A stretch of DNA of 64,000 bases, from the NCBI GenBank assembly GCA_019358835.1, contig JAHHIH010000015.1, positions 62,001 to 126,000 on the forward strand, in the 5' to 3' direction. Shown here piece by piece: positions 17,994-26,904 of this stretch. This stretch comes from Tildeniella torsiva UHER 1998/13D (lineage in GTDB: Bacteria > Cyanobacteriota > Cyanobacteriia > Phormidesmidales > Phormidesmidaceae). The first letter of the stretch is position 1. Every line of letters starts with the position of its first letter. The translations under genes and the position numbers were made by a program. The notes below the pieces were generated by a model. The model was not told where the DNA came from, ran no database searches, and saw nothing but the letters and a program-made list of their open reading frames with translations.

Positions 17994-18959
17994 ATGCGGG
18001 AGTGGACAAAGGTACAATTCACAGTTTTCTTTTTTGCTTTGATTGTCTTAGCAGTTATTTTAGGCTTTGCAGAAGCGATCGCGAAGTGGTTAGAGCAATG
18101 GGCGTTCATTGAAATTCTCGATGCTGCCAGCAAATTAGGAGTTCTCATTGCAGTTATTGCTTTCCTCGTAGAAATTCCTAAACGAGAAGAAAACCTTCAA
18201 GCTGAGCGTAAACGAGCACATTTTGAATACTGGCGTGTGATTGATGCCGCTGCTGCCGCAGGAACTCCTACAAGTAATGCCCGAAAAATTGCTTTAGAGA
18301 ATTTGGCCAGTGAAGGGGCTTCGTTGCGAAATGTTGATCTTCCAGAAGCAGAACTACGACGGATAAACTTGACAGGAGCAGATTTGGTAGGAGCACGTTT
18401 TTTAGAATCAGATTTAACGGGTGCCATCCTCAATCGTGCTGATTTATCCAAGGCTAACCTTTATCGGGCGCGACTGTATGGCGCGAGTTTGCTAGGTGCC
18501 AACCTGGAGGGGGCAGACCTACGAAGAGCTCTATACAATAAGCAAACGTTGTTCCCCACAAACTTTAAGCTTGAGCAGTCAGGGGCTTATCTCATCGCTC
18601 CCTATACATCTCTTGCAGAAGTGCAATTGCCAAAAGCTATATTGTGGGGTGCTAATTTGCAGCACGCGAACCTGCAAAGAGCAAACCTTGCCGAGGCAAA
18701 ATTTCACGGTGTTCAGTTGCAAAATGCGGATCTTGAAGAAGCAAATCTTCAAGGAGCAAAATTTCGAGATGCGAATTTAGAAGGATCTAACTTGAAAGGG
18801 GCAAATATTCAAGCGGCAGTTCTTAGTGAAGCAAAGGGATTGACTGCTGAGCAAGTTAAAACAGCCCAGAATTGGGAGAAAGCAATTTATAGCCCAGGAT
18901 TTAGTCTTGAATTAGGACTCAGCGACGTGAGGGCTAACGATTTAGATGCAGCGGATTAA
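17994..18959 (+). CDS. Membrane-anchored pentapeptide-repeat protein
   Basis: The 321-residue protein has two N-terminal membrane segments (VFFFALIVLAVILGFAEAI and LGVLIAVIAFLVEI). A charged segment follows, then a pentapeptide-repeat domain at about residues 105-285. The A(D/N)LXX units are regular (LTGADLVGA, LSKANLYRA, LEGADLRRA, LQHANLQRANLAEA), with one break at about 190-210. Such domains fold as a right-handed beta-helix; function varies and none is evident. Codon use is AT-richer than in flanking genes, with many TTA, AAA and GAA codons, which suggests a different history. The last 30 residues (LTAEQVKTAQNWEKAIYSP) are typical of cyanobacterial members. Confidence 0.88.
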   Translation: MREWTKVQFTVFFFALIVLAVILGFAEAIAKWLEQWAFIEILDAASKLGVLIAVIAFLVEIPKREENLQAERKRAHFEYWRVIDAAAAAGTPTSNARKIALENLASEGASLRNVDLPEAELRRINLTGADLVGARFLESDLTGAILNRADLSKANLYRARLYGASLLGANLEGADLRRALYNKQTLFPTNFKLEQSGAYLIAPYTSLAEVQLPKAILWGANLQHANLQRANLAEAKFHGVQLQNADLEEANLQGAKFRDANLEGSNLKGANIQAAVLSEAKGLTAEQVKTAQNWEKAIYSPGFSLELGLSDVRANDLDAAD

Positions 18960-19049
18960 CTGAAGCTGCCTAGGTGAGTTGCTAAGACCAAGACAACCGC
19001 TGACCTAAACCGTTATCTGTTAGCTGGTCGCTACATCTTAGACTTTAGC

Positions 19050-20333
19050 TCAGGCTTGGGCCTGGGCCACGGGAGCGACAAATTCCTCTGGCCCCAGCAG
19101 TGAAATGCAGGGGGTGTGGAAAAATTCCTGGGCGACGGCTTCGGCGTCGAGCACCGTCACCGCTGCCACCATGTCCTGAAACTGCTGGTCGTACTCAACC
19201 CCCAGTCCCAAAATTTCGTACCAGCCCAGCAGTTGTGCGATTTGGGCATTGGTTTGCTTGCCCAGGGCGTACTGGCCCAGCAGCTTGTTCTTAGCCGCCT
19301 GTAGCTCATCGTCGGAGAGCACCGTCTCTTGCAGTCGTTCCACCTCAAAGCGCAGGCTCTCTAGGGCGGTGGCGGTATTCTCTGGGGCAGTGCCAATGTA
19401 GGCGACAAACTGCGACAGACCCAGGCGCGTGGGGTAAAAGGCCGACACATCGTAGGCCAGGCCTCTCTTTTCGCGCAGTTCGACGAAGAGACGGCTAGAG
19501 AGGCCGTTGCCCAGGTAGGTGTTGATCAGCTTGAGGGCGGCGTAGGCAGGATGCTTCACCGGGGCCGCCGGGTAGCCCACCATCACGATCGCCTGGTTGG
19601 TGTCCTGGGCCACCATTGAGCAGGTGGCGGTGGTTGTCACTGAGGGCAGGGTGAGTGCCGGGGGCGGCATTGCCGGAACCTGCCAATCTCCCAGCGCCTG
19701 TTCGACCTGGGCCAGGGCGGCTTCGGGGCCAATGCGACCGACAATGGTAACGACGACGTTGTCGGGCCGCATGTGCTGGCGATGAAAGTCTACTAGGGCC
19801 TGCTGAGTAATGGCGGACACCGAGGCCTCGGTGCCAATGCCGGGCAGGGCGTAGGGATGCTCACCGTACATATCCTGGCGGAGGCGGTTGAAGGCGATGG
19901 TGAAAGGCTGCTCCTGCATCGATCGAATTTGCTGGAGGGTGAGCCGCCGCTCTAGGTCAATTTCGTCGTGGGGAAAGCTGGGCTGGCGCAGCAGGGTAGC
20001 GGCCAGGGCAAAAATTTCGGGAAAGTCGGCGGAGACGGTTTTGAGGCTGATGACGCTATAGTCGGCGGCGGCATCGGTGCCCAGGCTGGCCCCCACCGAC
20101 TCAACGGTTTCGGCGATCGCCATCGACGACAGCGTCTCGGTGCCCTTGGTCAGCAACCCCATCAAAAAGCTCACCAGCCCCGCCTGGTGGGGGGCCTCAA
20201 AGGCACCGCCAGCGCGAATAAACAGCCGGGCAGACACAATGTCGGCCACGGGGTTTTCTAAAACCAGAACCGTCAGGCCATTGGCTAAAACAGTGCGATG
20301 CAGGCGCGGCGCTTGAAGGAGGGAGGCTGTCAC
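19050..20333 (-). CDS. M16 family peptidase-like subunit lacking the zinc motif
   Basis: The 427-residue protein has the two-lobed M16 fold, starting with VLANGLTVLVLENPVADIV. At the place of the HxxEH zinc site it reads LVSFLMGLLTKGT, so the metal ligands are lost. It keeps the C-terminal R/Y substrate-binding motif in FVELREKRGLAYDVSAFY. The upstream gene has the zinc site but lacks this R/Y pattern, so the two should form one heterodimeric peptidase, as in mitochondrial processing peptidase-like pairs. The genes are 103 bases apart on the same strand. Confidence 0.88.
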   Translation of the reverse strand: MTASLLQAPRLHRTVLANGLTVLVLENPVADIVSARLFIRAGGAFEAPHQAGLVSFLMGLLTKGTETLSSMAIAETVESVGASLGTDAAADYSVISLKTVSADFPEIFALAATLLRQPSFPHDEIDLERRLTLQQIRSMQEQPFTIAFNRLRQDMYGEHPYALPGIGTEASVSAITQQALVDFHRQHMRPDNVVVTIVGRIGPEAALAQVEQALGDWQVPAMPPPALTLPSVTTTATCSMVAQDTNQAIVMVGYPAAPVKHPAYAALKLINTYLGNGLSSRLFVELREKRGLAYDVSAFYPTRLGLSQFVAYIGTAPENTATALESLRFEVERLQETVLSDDELQAAKNKLLGQYALGKQTNAQIAQLLGWYEILGLGVEYDQQFQDMVAAVTVLDAEAVAQEFFHTPCISLLGPEEFVAPVAQAQA

Positions 20334-20436
20334 AGGGCAAGAGGTTGGTAACGAAGAGAACAGTGGGTGGCACCGGCAGGGATGGCCTTAATCATTGGGG
20401 CGATCGCCAGTTTAACTATAGTCTGCCCAGGCGGCA

Positions 20437-21723
20437 TCAGGCCGGGCGCAAAATGGTGGACACATAGCGCAGGGGCGTGAGGTACTGATGGGCTAGCGAT
20501 TGCAGTTGGGCGCTCGTGTAGCGCTGGAGGGTGGGGACGTAGCTCAGGCAGCGATCGGCGTTGGCGATGGTGCCGTAGTAGCCGTAGAGCCCCGCCAGCT
20601 GCCCCGGAGCCTCGGTGGAAAAGGCATAGTCGTTGCACAGCAGGCGTTTGGCGCGGGCCAGCTCCGCCTCGGTGATGGGGTTGGCCACCAGTTCGCTGAT
20701 GCGATCGCACACAATGGCCTCCACCCGATCCACATCCTTACCGTCAAGCCAGGCCTGGATGGTGAACAGGCTACAATCGCGCTGGAGCGAGAACCCAGCG
20801 CTGATGTCCTGTACTAGCTGGCGGTCTTCTCGCAGCTCGCGCACCAGGCGCGAGCTGCGCCCCTCCGCTAGAATGGCCGCCAGCAGATCTAGGCCGTAGG
20901 CGGTTTCGAGCTGGTCGATGCCGGGGGCCAGCCAGGCCATGGTCAGGCGCGACTGCTCTAGGCGCGGCAGGTGCAGGATTTCGCGGCGCACCCCCGGCAG
21001 GGTGGGCACCGGGGCGATCGCCGCGACAGGGCAGGGCGGCGGCGACGCAAAGCCCCGAAAGGCGTGCTTCACCATCGCCACCGTCGGCTCTAGGGGAATG
21101 CCGCCCGCAATCACCACCGTCATCTTGTCGGGCTGGTAGTGGGCCTGGTGAAAGCAGCGCATCTCTTCGGGCGATCGCTGCTGCAAAATCTCCGCCGTGC
21201 CCAGCACCGGGCGACCGTAGGGATGGTCTTGGTAGACCAGCTCCGACATCGCCTGGTAGCCCAGCCAGTCGGGGTCATCCTGGGCCTGGCGAATTTCTTC
21301 GAGCACCACCTGTCGCTCCCGGCTAAACTCGTCGGCCGGAATTGCCGCGTGCAGCAGCAGATCGGCCAGGTAGGGCAGCGTCTGGGGCAGCATATCGGCG
21401 GCGATGGTGATGTAAAAGTGGGCGTAGTCGTGGCTGGTGGCCGCGTTTGTCATGCCCCCCTGGGTTTCAATCGCGTAGTCAAACACCCCCGGCGGCAGCT
21501 GGTCGGTGCCCTTAAAAATCATGTGCTCTAAAAAGTGGGCCATGCCCGCCCACTCCGTCGGTTCGGTAATGGCCCCGGCCTTGACCCACACATCGGCCAC
21601 CACTACGGGCGTGGCCGCAATCTCCTGGTGGATCAGGGTCAGCCCATTCTCCAAACGAATTACACTGGCGGGAAAATCAACCGAATTCAACGGCGCAGGC
21701 CCTACAAGAAACCACCAAGCCAC
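20437..21723 (-). CDS. M16 family zinc peptidase, catalytic subunit
   Basis: The 428-residue protein carries the inverted zinc motif HFLEH in GMAHFLEHMIFKGT, with the downstream glutamate region ATSHDYAHFYITI. EIRQAQDDPDWLGYQAMSEL and HPYGRPVLGT are conserved in the family. It degrades or processes peptides, probably in periplasm or cytoplasm; no signal peptide is clear. The R/Y element of the second lobe is replaced (RELREDRQLVQDISAGF), matching a division of labour with the downstream zinc-less partner. A likely start is the internal ATG-like position near VDFPASVIRLENG, since the first 15 residues look non-conserved. Confidence 0.9.
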   Translation of the reverse strand: MAWWFLVGPAPLNSVDFPASVIRLENGLTLIHQEIAATPVVVADVWVKAGAITEPTEWAGMAHFLEHMIFKGTDQLPPGVFDYAIETQGGMTNAATSHDYAHFYITIAADMLPQTLPYLADLLLHAAIPADEFSRERQVVLEEIRQAQDDPDWLGYQAMSELVYQDHPYGRPVLGTAEILQQRSPEEMRCFHQAHYQPDKMTVVIAGGIPLEPTVAMVKHAFRGFASPPPCPVAAIAPVPTLPGVRREILHLPRLEQSRLTMAWLAPGIDQLETAYGLDLLAAILAEGRSSRLVRELREDRQLVQDISAGFSLQRDCSLFTIQAWLDGKDVDRVEAIVCDRISELVANPITEAELARAKRLLCNDYAFSTEAPGQLAGLYGYYGTIANADRCLSYVPTLQRYTSAQLQSLAHQYLTPLRYVSTILRPA

Positions 21724-22187
21724 CTTGAAACTGACCTGCCAAACTATCGCAGTATCGGGATTTGAGGCTAGCTATGTTGTCAATACTAGCGCTCAAGTAA
21801 GCTAAATCACATTTCAAAAACAATTCCCCCATCTACCAGAGACAGGGGAATGCCGAAAATCTTAAAGGCCTCACCGCAACGCCGTCTTACCTCAGTTTCC
21901 GACCTGGGAAAACCAGGGGGGTGCCGTGGCATTTGGCTTAAAGTTTCCGAGTACAAGCTCGGTTTACTGCCGCCGGTGCAACTTGGCTCCCGTTCGGAAC
22001 AAACATAGATCGACAAACATTGTTGGTAGTCACCAACGCCGTAGTGAGACCTCCTCTACTATAACCAACAGCCCTGGACAAACCGCAAGGGGAAAACCGA
22101 TCTTGACCGACCGGCTATCTCGACCGCCGTGATCTACTATAGGCAGCACCGGGCTTGGCCCAGTGTTTTCAACCTCCTCCAACCCCT
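21724..22187. other. 464-base intergenic region before minC
   Basis: No gene is firmly supported. A minus-strand frame at 21807-22016 (TTG start only) has a protein-like ending, CGEAFKIFGIPLSLVDGG, but no family I recognise and no good start codon. The rest likely holds divergent promoters for the M16 pair and the min operon. Confidence 0.35.
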
Positions 22188-23150
22188 ATGGTTCCTGACG
22201 ACTCTGCTTCCCTGGCCATAACCGAGGCTGCCGCCGACCCAGATACGTCTCCGGTCGAAGCCTCTGCCCAGGCCGATTCCGACACCTTGGCGGCCTCTGA
22301 TTTGGGCAACCTTGATAGCCCAGAGAATCCAGAGGCCACGGCGGACTCTGCCCCCCCAGTGCCTGCGCCGCCGATTGACCCTCGCACCCAGCTGCGGCTG
22401 CGCAATGACGGCGATCGCCTGGTGCTGCTGATGCCTAACGGCCCCCAGATTGAGGCCGAAGGGGGTGCCCTATCGTGGGGCGAGCTGTTGCAGCACTTCA
22501 AGCAGCGGCTCAACGGCGGGGAGCCCTTTTGGCAGCCCAACACGGTGGTGCACCTGGCTGCCCGCGATCGCCTGCTCGATGCCCGCCAGCTTCAGGCCCT
22601 AGAGGAAATTCTGACTTCGGCTCAGCTCACCCTCAAGCGGGTGGCCACCAGTCGCCGCCAGACCGCCATGGCCGCCGTGGCCGCAGGCTACTCGGTCGAT
22701 CAGCTCGAAGCGGAAGATACCCTGGTGCAGTCACCCCCGGCCCCCGGCAAGCCCCTGGCCGAACCGCTATATTTGCAAACCACTGTGCGGGGCGGCGTTG
22801 AAATTCGCCATCCCGGCACCATCGTTGTGCTGGGGGATGTCAACCCCGGCAGCTCGCTGGTGGCGGAGGGCGACATTTTGGTGTGGGGCAGGCTGCGTGG
22901 GACGGCTCATGCGGGGTCGGGGGGCGATCGCAGCCGCTGCATCATGGCCCTGCAAATGCACCCCACCCAGCTGCGCCTGGCCGATCTGGTGGCCCGCGCC
23001 CCCGATGGCCCCACCAGCCAATATCTGCCCGAGGTGGCCTACATCGGCGACAACGGCATTCGCATTGCCCAGGCCCAGGCCTTTGCCCAGCAAAATTTCG
23101 ACGCCACCCTGGGCCAGGGAGCGCAGCTGACGGATGCGTTTAAGGTTTAG
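22188..23150 (+). CDS. minC: Septum site-determining protein MinC
   Basis: The protein is 320 residues from the ATG at 22188; an upstream TTG is in frame but less likely. The first 65 or so residues are acidic and low-complexity (Ala, Asp, Glu, Pro, Ser). The MinC N domain follows (about 75-185), then the C-terminal beta-helix domain with VEIRHPGTIVVLGDVNPGSS, EGDILVWGRLRGTAHAG and ALQMHPTQLRLADLVAR. MinC inhibits FtsZ assembly away from midcell, recruited to the membrane by MinD. It is followed by minD and minE in order. Confidence 0.95.
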   Translation: MVPDDSASLAITEAAADPDTSPVEASAQADSDTLAASDLGNLDSPENPEATADSAPPVPAPPIDPRTQLRLRNDGDRLVLLMPNGPQIEAEGGALSWGELLQHFKQRLNGGEPFWQPNTVVHLAARDRLLDARQLQALEEILTSAQLTLKRVATSRRQTAMAAVAAGYSVDQLEAEDTLVQSPPAPGKPLAEPLYLQTTVRGGVEIRHPGTIVVLGDVNPGSSLVAEGDILVWGRLRGTAHAGSGGDRSRCIMALQMHPTQLRLADLVARAPDGPTSQYLPEVAYIGDNGIRIAQAQAFAQQNFDATLGQGAQLTDAFKV

Positions 23151-23275
23151 GCTCCGGAGGGTCGTAGTGTCGTATCGACTAAATTCGCAGTCCGCCGCCT
23201 GCACCCATGGCGTATTATTAACGGTTGTTTTCGTCGGGCAGTTAGTTGGTTCTTTAAGGAAAGTTGGGTTCGTCC

Positions 23276-24073
23276 ATGACTCGCATTATCGTAATGACCT
23301 CGGGCAAAGGGGGCGTTGGCAAGAGCACCTGCACCGCCAACCTGGGCATGGCCCTGGCCCAGCGTAACCAGCGGGTCGCCGTCGTCGATGCCGACTTTGG
23401 CCTGCGCAACCTCGACCTGCTGCTGGGCCTAGAAAACCGCATTGTCTACACCGCTCTGGATGTGCTGGCGGGCGACTGCACCGTGGAAAAAGCCCTGGTC
23501 AAAGACAAGCGCCAGCCCACCCTCGGCCTGCTGGCCGCCGCCCAAAACCGCAACAAAGAGGCCATCACCCCCGAGCAGATGAAGCAGCTGGTGGCAGGGC
23601 TAGCCCCCAGCCATGACTTTATTTTGATCGACTGCCCGGCGGGCATTGAGATGGGGTTTCAGAATGCGATCGCCCCGGCCAAAGAGGCGATCGTCGTCAC
23701 CACCCCCGAAATTTCTGCCGTGCGCGACGCCGACCGCGTCATCGGCCTGCTCGAAGCCAATGATGTGAAGTTCACCAAGCTGCTGATCAACCGCATCAAG
23801 CCCAAGATGGTGCAAGAAGACCAGATGATGTCGGTGCGCGACGTGCTCGATATTCTCGCTGTGCCCCTGCTGGGGGTAGTGCCCGACGACGAGCGAGTGA
23901 TTGTCTCCTCGAACCGGGGCGAACCCCTGGTGCTCGACAAGCAGCTTTCCCTGGCTGGGGTCGCCTTTAACAACGTGGCCCGCCGCCTGCTGGGCGAAGA
24001 GGTGCCCCTGATCGATCTCAATGCCACCCACGACGACTTGTTCAGCCGCCTGCGCCGCTTTTTTAGGGGCTAG
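23276..24073 (+). CDS. minD: Septum site-determining protein MinD
   Basis: The 265-residue ATPase begins MTRIIVMTSGKGGVGKST, with the deviant Walker A motif (KGGVGKS). AVVDADFGLRNLDLLLGLE, FILIDCPAGIE and VVTTPEISAVRDADRVIGL are MinD hallmarks. The C-terminal amphipathic helix (DLFSRLRRFFRG) anchors the ATP form to the membrane. The start is the ATG at 23276, ten bases after AAGGAAAG; an upstream TTG extends the frame by four codons only. It recruits MinC and is released by MinE. Confidence 0.97.
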   Translation: MTRIIVMTSGKGGVGKSTCTANLGMALAQRNQRVAVVDADFGLRNLDLLLGLENRIVYTALDVLAGDCTVEKALVKDKRQPTLGLLAAAQNRNKEAITPEQMKQLVAGLAPSHDFILIDCPAGIEMGFQNAIAPAKEAIVVTTPEISAVRDADRVIGLLEANDVKFTKLLINRIKPKMVQEDQMMSVRDVLDILAVPLLGVVPDDERVIVSSNRGEPLVLDKQLSLAGVAFNNVARRLLGEEVPLIDLNATHDDLFSRLRRFFRG

Positions 24074-24118
24074 GCCGTTTATTGCCACGGTGTTTGATGT
24101 TTTCTCTACCCAGCGCCA

Positions 24119-24616
24119 ATGCTAAGCGAACTTCTCGATAAGCTGTTTAACCGCAGCCGCACCCTGACCCCCAGAGCCGAGGTCAAGCAGCGGCTACAGT
24201 TTGTGCTGGCCCACGATCGCGCCGACCTCACCCCCGAAGTGGTCGAAAAAATGCGTAAAGAGATTCTTGCAGTAGTCTCTCGCTACGTTGAGCTTGACCA
24301 AGAACATTTAGAATTCACCCTCGAAAGCGACCAGCGCATGACAGCGCTGATCGCCAACCTGCCCATTCGCCGGGTGCGCCCTGAGCAGCCTCCCCTCGAA
24401 GAATTAGTCTCTCCTACCGCTGCCCCAGAATCTGCCGCCGAACCTGCGCTTGGGGTTGAGGCCGTTGCCACCAGCGTGGAGCCCTCTGGAACTGAGCCTG
24501 CTACAACCGAGCCTGCAAACGCTGTGGAGCCCGCCGCGTCCCCTGAGCCCACAGCATCCACAGCATCTCAGGCGGCCACTGACCCGACCAACCCTGCTGC
24601 CACCCCCGATGAGTAA
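24119..24616 (+). CDS. minE: Cell division topological specificity factor MinE with long tail
   Basis: Residues 1-90 are a full MinE: an N-terminal amphipathic helix ([13 protein letters not shown]), the MinD-binding segment [19 protein letters not shown] and the dimer domain ending [15 protein letters not shown]. About 75 further residues are rich in Ala, Thr, Glu and Pro with no recognised domain. MinE is usually about 90-100 residues, so the tail is unusual. MinE stimulates MinD ATPase to drive the oscillation that places the division site. The stop codon overlaps the start of the ferredoxin gene (ATGAGTAA). Confidence 0.95.
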   Translation: MLSELLDKLFNRSRTLTPRAEVKQRLQFVLAHDRADLTPEVVEKMRKEILAVVSRYVELDQEHLEFTLESDQRMTALIANLPIRRVRPEQPPLEELVSPTAAPESAAEPALGVEAVATSVEPSGTEPATTEPANAVEPAASPEPTASTASQAATDPTNPAATPDE

Positions 24617-25016
24617 CGCTCCCGACGCCAGCGCTTCTCTGGCTGCTTGTGCAGAAGCCTTGGCGCTCAGCACCATCCAGCGCCACGTGTTGATCTGTGC
24701 CGACCAGACCAAGCCCAAGTGCTGCGACAAAGCCGAGAGCATCGTCGCCTGGGATTATCTCAAGAACCGTTTAAAGGAACTGGGGTTAGATCGGCCCACC
24801 GCCGAGCGCCCAACCTCTGTTTTTCGCACCAAGGCCAACTGCCTACGGGTCTGCCACAAAGGGCCTATCTTGTTGGTCTATCCCGACGGTGTCTGGTACC
24901 ACAGCGCCACCCCAGCAGTAATCGAGCGCATCATTCAAGAGCACCTGATCGGCGGTCAGGTCGTCGAAGACTTCGCTTTTTTGCAGCATCCTCTGCCTAC
25001 TGTGCTGGAGCCTTGA
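24609..25016 (+). CDS. Thioredoxin-like (2Fe-2S) ferredoxin
   Basis: The 135-residue protein has the thioredoxin-like 2Fe-2S cysteine pattern: [16 protein letters not shown], then about 45 residues on [21 protein letters not shown] (quoted in two parts in the text of the gene). The last two ligands are the CxxxC of [10 protein letters not shown]. Such small ferredoxins bind one 2Fe-2S cluster in the cytoplasm; the partner is unknown. The ATG at 24609 overlaps the minE stop, so translation may be coupled. A longer frame upstream is only the shifted reading of the minE tail. Confidence 0.88.
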   Translation: MSNAPDASASLAACAEALALSTIQRHVLICADQTKPKCCDKAESIVAWDYLKNRLKELGLDRPTAERPTSVFRTKANCLRVCHKGPILLVYPDGVWYHSATPAVIERIIQEHLIGGQVVEDFAFLQHPLPTVLEP

Positions 25017-25030
25017 GGGCTGCGATCGCG

Positions 25031-25513
25031 TTAGCTAACAGCACCAGGAACGTAATTGCCCGCATCCCTGAGCTGTAGATGATGGGTGGTGTGGGGCCAG
25101 TGCGGCTCAGCTTTAAAACCTAGGGTTTGATAAAACGCATCAGCGGCAGCTGTATCCGTGCGCAGGGTCAAAAGCTGGTAATGCGGCTTGGCTACATTCA
25201 TGAGAGCAGTAACCAGAACTCGCCCAACACCACGTCTGCGCCAAGCCGCTTCAACATAGACATGCCGTAAGCGCCCCACGGCTAGATCATTGAAATATGG
25301 GTCATGATTCAGTCCGCCAAGGCCAACAATTGCGCCTTGTACAGAGGCGATCAGCAATACCTCCCCCGGCTTGTCAAAGCGATTCAGGCCACTGCGATAC
25401 TCCTCCATCAGCCCTTGTACAAACCGAAAGCTTTCAGATTGGCTTTCTTCAACCAGATGCTGGATAGATTGCAGCTGACTTTCTGCACAGATGGTGATGA
25501 CGGTCGATTGCAT
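25031..25513 (-). CDS. GNAT family N-acetyltransferase
   Basis: The 160-residue protein has the GNAT core: a substrate-side strand (VQGAIVGLGGLNHD), then LRHVYVEAAWRRRGVGRVLV, which is the acetyl-CoA pyrophosphate loop (RRRGVG in the place of Q/RxxGxG/A), and the C-terminal ADAFYQTLGFKAEP. It should acetylate an amine using acetyl-CoA; the acceptor is unknown. It is convergent with the ferredoxin gene and divergent from argJ. Confidence 0.87.
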   Translation of the reverse strand: MQSTVITICAESQLQSIQHLVEESQSESFRFVQGLMEEYRSGLNRFDKPGEVLLIASVQGAIVGLGGLNHDPYFNDLAVGRLRHVYVEAAWRRRGVGRVLVTALMNVAKPHYQLLTLRTDTAAADAFYQTLGFKAEPHWPHTTHHLQLRDAGNYVPGAVS

Positions 25514-25593
25514 GATTTGGTGTTTGAACGGCCAGCAGCATTCCCGCAGAAGCTTGGTATAATCCCCGGCAGACCTAATGGGGTAACAACAGC

Positions 25594-26835
25594 ATGGCAG
25601 ACTGGCGGGTGATTGAGGGGGGCATTACAGCACCCAAAGGATTTCAGGCCGCAGGGATTACCGCAGGGCTCAAACCCTCGGGGGCACCGGATTTGGCGCT
25701 AATCTATTCAGACTGTGAGGCGATCGCAGCGGGGGTCTTTACCACCAGCCACGTGCGCGCTGCCTGTGTTGACTACTGCCGCCAGCGCCTCGAAGCTCGC
25801 CCCAGCGCCCGCGCCGTTCTCATTAACGCCGGTCAGGCCAACGCCTGCACCGGCAACCAGGGCTGGGTCGATACGGTTGAAAGCGCCGCCTCCCTCGGCT
25901 CTGCCCTCAACCTGCCCCCCGAGGCTGTGCTGATTGCCTCAACCGGTGTGATTGGCCAGCGGATCAAAATGGACCAGCTCAAGGCGGGCATCCCCAAGCT
26001 GGTCGAAAGTCTGTCGCCGGAAGGCTCCGATGCCGCCGCTGGGGCAATTATTACCACCGACCTGGTGACTAAATCGGTGGCGATGGAAACCACGATCAGC
26101 GATCGCCCCGTGCGCATTGGCGGCATCGCTAAGGGCTCGGGCATGATTCACCCCAACATGGCCACCATGCTGGCCTTTGTTACCTGCGACGCCACTGTGT
26201 CGCCCACCCTGTGGCAGGATATGCTGCGCCGCGCCGCCGATCGCAGCTTTAACCAGATCACCGTAGATGGCGACAGCAGCACCAACGACACCCTCATTGC
26301 CCTGGCCAACGGCGAGTCTCGCACCCCCGCCATCACCGACGAAGGGGCCGAGGCCGATCAGCTCGAAGCCATGCTCACCGCCGTCTGCCAATACCTGGCC
26401 AAATGCGTCGCCCGCGACGGCGAAGGGGCCACCTGTCTAATTGAAGTCACTGTCGCTGGGGCGGTGACCGCTGCCGCTGCAGGTCAGGTGGCTAAGGCGA
26501 TCGCCGGGTCATCTCTGGTGAAATCGGCCATTTTTGGCCACGACCCCAACTGGGGCCGCATTGCCGCTGCCGCTGGCCGAGCCGGTGTCACCTTTGACCA
26601 AAGCGACCTGCGGATTCAGCTAGGCGACATTTTACTGATGGAGCACGGTCAACCCCTAACCTTCGATCGCCCCGCTGCCAGCGCCTACCTGACGGCAGCC
26701 ACCCAGGGCGACTACCTCAAAACCGACACCGTCGCCATCCAGGTTAGCATTGGCGATGGCCCCGGCAGCGGGCAGGCCTGGGGCTGCGATCTGAGCTACG
26801 ACTACGTCAAAATCAACGCTGAATACACCACCTAG
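25594..26835 (+). CDS. argJ: Bifunctional glutamate N-acetyltransferase / ornithine acetyltransferase
   Basis: The 413-residue protein opens with [20 protein letters not shown], a family signature. The autocleavage site lies in [15 protein letters not shown], where the threonine after MA becomes the nucleophile of the beta chain. [17 protein letters not shown] and [16 protein letters not shown] are also diagnostic. It transfers the acetyl group from N-acetylornithine to glutamate, recycling acetyl in arginine synthesis, and may also use acetyl-CoA. No other arginine genes are adjacent. Confidence 0.96.
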   Translation: MADWRVIEGGITAPKGFQAAGITAGLKPSGAPDLALIYSDCEAIAAGVFTTSHVRAACVDYCRQRLEARPSARAVLINAGQANACTGNQGWVDTVESAASLGSALNLPPEAVLIASTGVIGQRIKMDQLKAGIPKLVESLSPEGSDAAAGAIITTDLVTKSVAMETTISDRPVRIGGIAKGSGMIHPNMATMLAFVTCDATVSPTLWQDMLRRAADRSFNQITVDGDSSTNDTLIALANGESRTPAITDEGAEADQLEAMLTAVCQYLAKCVARDGEGATCLIEVTVAGAVTAAAAGQVAKAIAGSSLVKSAIFGHDPNWGRIAAAAGRAGVTFDQSDLRIQLGDILLMEHGQPLTFDRPAASAYLTAATQGDYLKTDTVAIQVSIGDGPGSGQAWGCDLSYDYVKINAEYTT

Positions 26836-26904
26836 TCCAGCGGTGTTTTTGCCTGTTTTGGGAACACCCTTTGAGCCTTAGCTGAACAGCTAAAAGCGCT
26901 ATCC

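Noticed and set aside
21807-22016. Minus-strand 69-codon frame with a protein-like ending
   Set aside because: Only a TTG start, no recognised family and no neighbour support. Kept as a remark in the intergenic entry.
24450-24608. Longer N-terminus for the ferredoxin gene
   Set aside because: The 53 added residues are the shifted reading of the minE tail. The ATG at 24609 in an overlap with the minE stop is the better start.
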